Assembly (NCBI RefSeq): GCF_051380735.1
Contig: NZ_JBNYXQ010000001.1
Span: 682,001-746,000 of the forward strand
Direction of reading: 5' to 3'
DNA length: 64,000 nucleotides
Source of the DNA: Janthinobacterium sp051380735
GTDB taxonomy: Bacteria; Pseudomonadota; Gammaproteobacteria; Burkholderiales; Burkholderiaceae_D
The notes under the pieces: generated by a model
Database searches by the model: none
What the model was told of the DNA's origin: nothing
What the model saw: only the letters and a program-made list of their open reading frames with translations
Shown here: positions 60,264 through 64,000 of the stretch, piece by piece
Layout of the letters: each line of letters starts with the position of its first letter
How positions within the stretch are numbered: the first letter of the stretch is position 1
Program-made: the position numbers and the translations under genes

Positions 60264-61166
60264 TTATTCGTAGCCGTAGGCGCGCAGGCCCGCTTCGTTG
60301 TCGGCCCAGCCCGATTTGACCTTGACCCAGATTTCCAGGTACACGGGGCCGCCGAACAGCTTTTCCATGTCCAGGCGCGACTGCGTCGAAATATCTTTCA
60401 AGCGCGCGCCCTTGTTGCCGATGACCATCGATTTATGCGTGTCGCGCTCCACCAGGATGGCGGCAAACACGCGCCGCAAATCACCCTCCTGCTCGAATTT
60501 TTCGATCAGCACGGTGCTGGTGTACGGCAGTTCTTCACCGACAAAGCGGAACAGTTTTTCACGCACGATTTCCGAGGCAAGGAATTTCTCGCTGCGGTCG
60601 GTGATGTCGTCCGACCCGAAGATGGGCTGGTTTTCCGGCAGGAAGCGCTTGATTTCGCTCTGCAGGCCTTCCAGCTGGAAATGCAGCTTGGCCGAAACCG
60701 GCACGATGGCGGCAAAGTCGCGCATGGCAGCCACTTTTTGCGCGAACGGCAGCAGCACGGCCTTGTCTTTCACGCGGTCGGACTTGTTGATCACCAGGAT
60801 GCACGGCACCTCTTTCGGCAGCAAGTCCATCACCTGCTGGTCGGCCGGGCCAAACGTGCCCGCCTCGATCACGTACAGAATCACGTCCGAGGAAATCAGG
60901 GTATTGGTGACGGTCTTGTTGAGCGTCTTGTTCAGCGCATTCGAGTGGCGCGTCTGGAAGCCGGGCGTGTCGACGTAGATGAACTGTGCGTCGGGCACGG
61001 TCTGGATGCCGGTGATGCGGTGGCGCGTGGTTTGCGCCTTGCGCGAAGTGATGCTGACCTTCGCGCCGATCAGCACGTTCATCAGGGTCGATTTGCCCAC
61101 GTTGGGGCGGCCCACGATGGCGATATAGCCGCAGCGGAAGTTGTCGGGCATTTTGGTGGCTGTCAT
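60264..61166 (-). CDS. era: GTPase Era
   Basis: A 300-residue GTPase required for 30S ribosome assembly. The G-domain shows GRPNVGKSTLMNVLIGAKVSI (G1), TTRHRITG (G2), DTPGFQTRHSNALN (G3) and LVINKSDRVKD (G4). The C-terminal KH domain (about 205-290) ends in IWVKVKSGWADNEAGLRAYGY. Its ATG overlaps the rnc stop. Confidence 0.96.
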   Translation of the reverse strand: MTATKMPDNFRCGYIAIVGRPNVGKSTLMNVLIGAKVSITSRKAQTTRHRITGIQTVPDAQFIYVDTPGFQTRHSNALNKTLNKTVTNTLISSDVILYVIEAGTFGPADQQVMDLLPKEVPCILVINKSDRVKDKAVLLPFAQKVAAMRDFAAIVPVSAKLHFQLEGLQSEIKRFLPENQPIFGSDDITDRSEKFLASEIVREKLFRFVGEELPYTSTVLIEKFEQEGDLRRVFAAILVERDTHKSMVIGNKGARLKDISTQSRLDMEKLFGGPVYLEIWVKVKSGWADNEAGLRAYGYE

Positions 61167-61966
61167 GCGAGTGTCGATTTCTGTTGAGTGTGAGCGGCGA
61201 CGGCGGCGTCGTCGCTCTGGATGGTGGCAATGCCGGCCAGCTTGAGCTGGGCGGCGCGCGGTTTGGGCTTGCGGTTGGCAGCAGGCGACTTCAGCAGTGC
61301 CTGCTCGGCCACCTCCAGCGCCAGTTTGGCGGCGGCTTGCTCACCGGCGCGGCGGCTTCCGCCACGACCGTAAACCTGGATATTGAGTTTCGGCACCAGG
61401 CATTCGATCTCGAACTCCTGGCTGTGGGCGGCGCCGTGGGTGGCCACCACATTGTATTGTGGCAGCGAGATTTTTTTGCTCTGCAAAAACTCCTGCAGCA
61501 GGGTCTTGGCATCCTTGCCCAGCGTCAGCGGATCGACCGAGTCGAGGATGGGAATATAAAAGGCGCGGATCACAGTGCTGGCGGCATCGAAACCGGTGTC
61601 GAGAAAAATTGCCCCCAGCAACGCTTCCAGGGTGTCGGCCAGGATAGACGGACGACGGAAACCACCCGATTTCAGTTCGCCTTCGCCGAGGCGCAAGAAC
61701 TGCGACAATTCCAGCTTTTGCGCGATTTCATACAGCGACTGCTGCTTGACGAGGTTGGCGCGCAGACGCGACAAATCACCTTCGTCGATGGCCTTGAAGC
61801 GTTCGTACAGGATGGACGCAACCACGCAATTGAGGATGGAGTCGCCGAGGAATTCCAGCCGCTCATTATGCAAACTGCTGTGGCTACGATGCGTCAAGGC
61901 TTGCTGCAACAGGCCAGCATCCTGGAACGTATAGCCTAGACGGGTTTGCAATAGCTGAAGATTCAT
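61163..61966 (-). CDS. rnc: ribonuclease III
   Basis: A 267-residue double-strand-specific RNase. The catalytic signature NERLEFLGDSIL (about residues 35-46) and the second acidic site in LADTLEALLGAIFLD are intact. The dsRNA-binding domain follows (DAKTLLQEFLQSKKISLPQYNVV...GRGGSRRAGEQAAAKLALE). A Lys/Ala-rich C-terminal tail extends about 30 residues. Start at ATG 61966; the longer frame upstream has no support. Confidence 0.95.
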   Translation of the reverse strand: MNLQLLQTRLGYTFQDAGLLQQALTHRSHSSLHNERLEFLGDSILNCVVASILYERFKAIDEGDLSRLRANLVKQQSLYEIAQKLELSQFLRLGEGELKSGGFRRPSILADTLEALLGAIFLDTGFDAASTVIRAFYIPILDSVDPLTLGKDAKTLLQEFLQSKKISLPQYNVVATHGAAHSQEFEIECLVPKLNIQVYGRGGSRRAGEQAAAKLALEVAEQALLKSPAANRKPKPRAAQLKLAGIATIQSDDAAVAAHTQQKSTLA

Positions 61967-62056
61967 TGTTGGTTCTGTGTCATCTGATTGAGTCGGCATG
62001 CCGGCGCAGTTGCGGGCGCACGGCATGCGGGGTGGGCCCCGAAGGACCAGGACGGC

Positions 62057-62983
62057 TTAGCGGATGCCGCCCACGCGTTTCGGATTGCTGAAATTCATCC
62101 ATACCAGGAAAGCCTTGCCGACGATATTCTCGTTCGGCACGAAACCCCAGTAGCGGCTGTCCGCGCTATTGTCGCGGTTGTCGCCCATCATGAAATAATT
62201 TCCTGCTGGTACCGTGCACGTGAAGCCGTCTTCGTTGTAGTCGCAGGCTTCCTTGTGCGGGAAGTCGGTGACCTGGCCCAGGTTCAGGGTCGGCGCCGGA
62301 TCGTCGTTGAGGATGCGGTGGCTGACGCCCGTCAGGTTTTCCTGCAGCTGCTTGTGATACACGGTGCTTTCGTCGTCGAGGTAGTCATCGAGCGGCGTGT
62401 AGGCAACCGGCTTGCCATTGACAGTCAGGCGCTTGTTGTCATAGGTGATTTTATCACCAGGCACACCGATTACGCGCTTGATGTAATCCTGGCTCATGTC
62501 CTTCGGATACTTGAACACCATCACGTCTCCACGCTGCGGATCATTGACTTCAATGATGCGCTTGTTGACGATAGGCAAACGAATGCCGTAGGTGAACTTG
62601 TTTACCAGGATCAGATCACCTACCAGCAAGGTCGGCACCATCGAGCTCGACGGGATCTTGAATGGCTCGTACAGGAACGAGCGCAGGCAGAACACCATCG
62701 CAATCACCGGGAAGAAGCTGCCCGAATATTCGACCCAGGTCGGCTGGCGCAGCAGCGCCGCTTCGATCGTGGCGCGGCTGCTGCCGTGCTCGGCCTTGAT
62801 GCCTTCGGCGGCCAATTTGGACTGGCGCGCGTCGAATTCAAGCAGCGCGCGGTCAGCCGCTAGGCGGCGCTGTTTCGACAAATAAAATACGTCAAGGCAC
62901 CAGATAAAGCCCGTGACCACCATCAGCACGAACAGGATCAGCGCGAAATTTCCTAAAATCACTTGCAGGTTCATATCAACCAT
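62057..62983 (-). CDS. lepB: signal peptidase I
   Basis: A 308-residue signal peptidase. A strong N-terminal membrane helix (about residues 8-28) precedes a second hydrophobic segment near 90-105 and the catalytic Ser in PSSSMVPTLL. The Lys base is in DYIKRVIGVPGDKI, and GDNRDNSADSRYWGFVPNENIVGKA is the C-terminal box. It overlaps lepA by eight bases if ATG 62983 is used; ATG 62974 is an alternative. This is the housekeeping copy; a shorter paralog is at 8.3-9.0 kb. Confidence 0.94.
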   Translation of the reverse strand: MVDMNLQVILGNFALILFVLMVVTGFIWCLDVFYLSKQRRLAADRALLEFDARQSKLAAEGIKAEHGSSRATIEAALLRQPTWVEYSGSFFPVIAMVFCLRSFLYEPFKIPSSSMVPTLLVGDLILVNKFTYGIRLPIVNKRIIEVNDPQRGDVMVFKYPKDMSQDYIKRVIGVPGDKITYDNKRLTVNGKPVAYTPLDDYLDDESTVYHKQLQENLTGVSHRILNDDPAPTLNLGQVTDFPHKEACDYNEDGFTCTVPAGNYFMMGDNRDNSADSRYWGFVPNENIVGKAFLVWMNFSNPKRVGGIR

Positions 62984-64000
62984 CCACTTGTAAGATTGCC
63001 AGGAAGGCTTCTTGTGGAATCTCCACGGAACCCACTTGCTTCATGCGCTTCTTGCCCGCCTTTTGTTTTTCCAGCAGTTTTTTCTTGCGGCTGATATCGC
63101 CGCCATAGCATTTGGCCAGCACGTTCTTGCGCAGCGCTTTCACGTTTTCACGCGAAATGATGTTGGCGCCAATGGTGGCCTGGATGGCCACGTCGAACAT
63201 CTGGCGCGGGATCAGCTCGCGCATCTTGGCGGCCACCTGGCGGCCACGGTACTGGCTGTTCGAACGGTGCACGATAATCGCCAGCGCATCGACTTTTTCG
63301 CTGTTGATCAGCATGTCGACCTTGACCACGTCGGCGGCACGGTATTCCTTGAACTCGTAATCCATCGAGGCATAGCCACGCGAAGTCGATTTCAGGCGGT
63401 CGAAGAAGTCAAGCACGATCTCGGCCATCGGCATTTCATAGATCAGCTTGACCTGGCGGCCGTGGTAGCTCATGTCCATCTGGATGCCGCGCTTGGCGAT
63501 GCACAGGGTGATCACCGAACCGACGTATTCCTGCGGCATGTACAGGTTGACCGTAACGATAGGCTCACGCACTTCCTCGATGCGCGACGGGTCCGGCATC
63601 TTCGACGGATTGTCGACGTTGATCAGGCTGCCGTCGCGCTGCACCACCTCATACACCACGGTCGGCGCCGTGGTAATCAGGTCCATGTCGAATTCGCGCT
63701 CCAGGCGCTCCTGCACGATTTCCATGTGCAGCAAGCCCAGGAAGCCGCAGCGGAAGCCGAAGCCCAGCGCCTGCGACACTTCCGGCTCGTACATCAGGGC
63801 GGCGTCGTTCAGCTTCAGTTTTTCCAGCGAATCGCGCAGCGCATCGTACTGGTTCGCTTCGACCGGGAACAGGCCGGCAAACACTTGCGGCTGCACTTCC
63901 TTGAAGCCAGGCAATGGCGCGCTGGCAGGACGACTGGCCAGGGTAACGGTATCACCGACCTTGGCTGCCTTCAGTTCCTTGATGCCGGCAATAACGAAAC
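62976..64000 (-). CDS. lepA: elongation factor 4 LepA (5' part beyond the window)
   Basis: The C-terminal 341 codons of LepA, a ribosome-associated GTPase factor. The visible part includes VIAGIKELKAAKVGDTVTL (domain II), LGFGFRCGFLGLLHMEIVQERLEREF (domain III/V) and the LepA-specific C-terminal domain GGDISRKKKLLEKQKAGKKRMKQVGSVEIPQEAFLAIL. The G-domain lies right of the window. First gene of the lepA-lepB-rnc-era-recO-pdxJ-acpS order. Confidence 0.95.
   Translation of the reverse strand, partial: FVIAGIKELKAAKVGDTVTLASRPASAPLPGFKEVQPQVFAGLFPVEANQYDALRDSLEKLKLNDAALMYEPEVSQALGFGFRCGFLGLLHMEIVQERLEREFDMDLITTAPTVVYEVVQRDGSLINVDNPSKMPDPSRIEEVREPIVTVNLYMPQEYVGSVITLCIAKRGIQMDMSYHGRQVKLIYEMPMAEIVLDFFDRLKSTSRGYASMDYEFKEYRAADVVKVDMLINSEKVDALAIIVHRSNSQYRGRQVAAKMRELIPRQMFDVAIQATIGANIISRENVKALRKNVLAKCYGGDISRKKKLLEKQKAGKKRMKQVGSVEIPQEAFLAILQVDG

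Overview
The window is a high-GC bacterial chromosome segment with no phage, insertion sequence or CRISPR. Three things point to a betaproteobacterium of the Oxalobacteraceae type (Janthinobacterium/Duganella/Massilia-like). These are the housekeeping block lepA-lepB-rnc-era-recO-pdxJ-acpS, the uvrC-pgsA-tRNA(Gly)-tRNA(Cys) order, and the mix of Fur, TonB and chemoreceptor genes. The taxonomic call is inference from gene order and protein style. Both ends cut a gene: a branched-chain amino-acid-type binding protein at the left and lepA at the right.

Layout. 0-4.3 kb: livKHMGF-type ABC importer. 4.3-10.9 kb: single genes (HDOD protein, VOC protein, GNAT acetyltransferase, short-type oleate hydratase, a signal peptidase I paralog, a sirtuin, S-formylglutathione hydrolase). 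10.9-15 kb: a periplasmic molybdenum hydroxylase with a 2Fe-2S subunit and a membrane-anchored triheme cytochrome c. 15-20.5 kb: Na+/H+ antiporter, DUF3144 protein, ArsR repressor with desaturase, gamma-carbonic anhydrase, OmpW behind a perfect FNR/ANR box, and Fur with its own Fur box. 20.7-23.7 kb: a SiaABCD-like partner-switching/c-di-GMP module. 23.7-35.3 kb: a DeoR-type repressor divergent from an eight-gene operon (deoC, ALDH16-type dehydrogenase, FucU/RbsD mutarotase, PfkB kinase, four-component sugar ABC importer), read here as deoxyribose or deoxynucleoside uptake and catabolism. 35.3-44.8 kb: a complete selenoprotein unit made of fdnG (in-frame UGA), fdnH, fdnI, fdhE, selA, selB and the tRNA-Sec gene. 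44.9-54.6 kb: nitronate monooxygenase-like protein, Fur-boxed TonB receptor, chemoreceptor, a Tli4-like lipoprotein, a small unknown protein, SulP transporter and a YfcG-type GST. 54.7-64 kb: one long minus-strand housekeeping cluster with tRNA-Cys and five identical tRNA-Gly(GCC) genes.

How parts work together. The deo-type operon has a consistent route: import, anomer conversion, phosphorylation, cleavage to acetaldehyde and glyceraldehyde-3-phosphate, then oxidation of acetaldehyde. The DeoR family regulator sits beside a site with the E. coli DeoR half-sites at the same spacing. The Sec block carries the selenoprotein client, its maturation factor and three of the four Sec-specific factors; selD is not in the window. 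Several regulatory palindromes and two families of intergenic repeats are listed separately.
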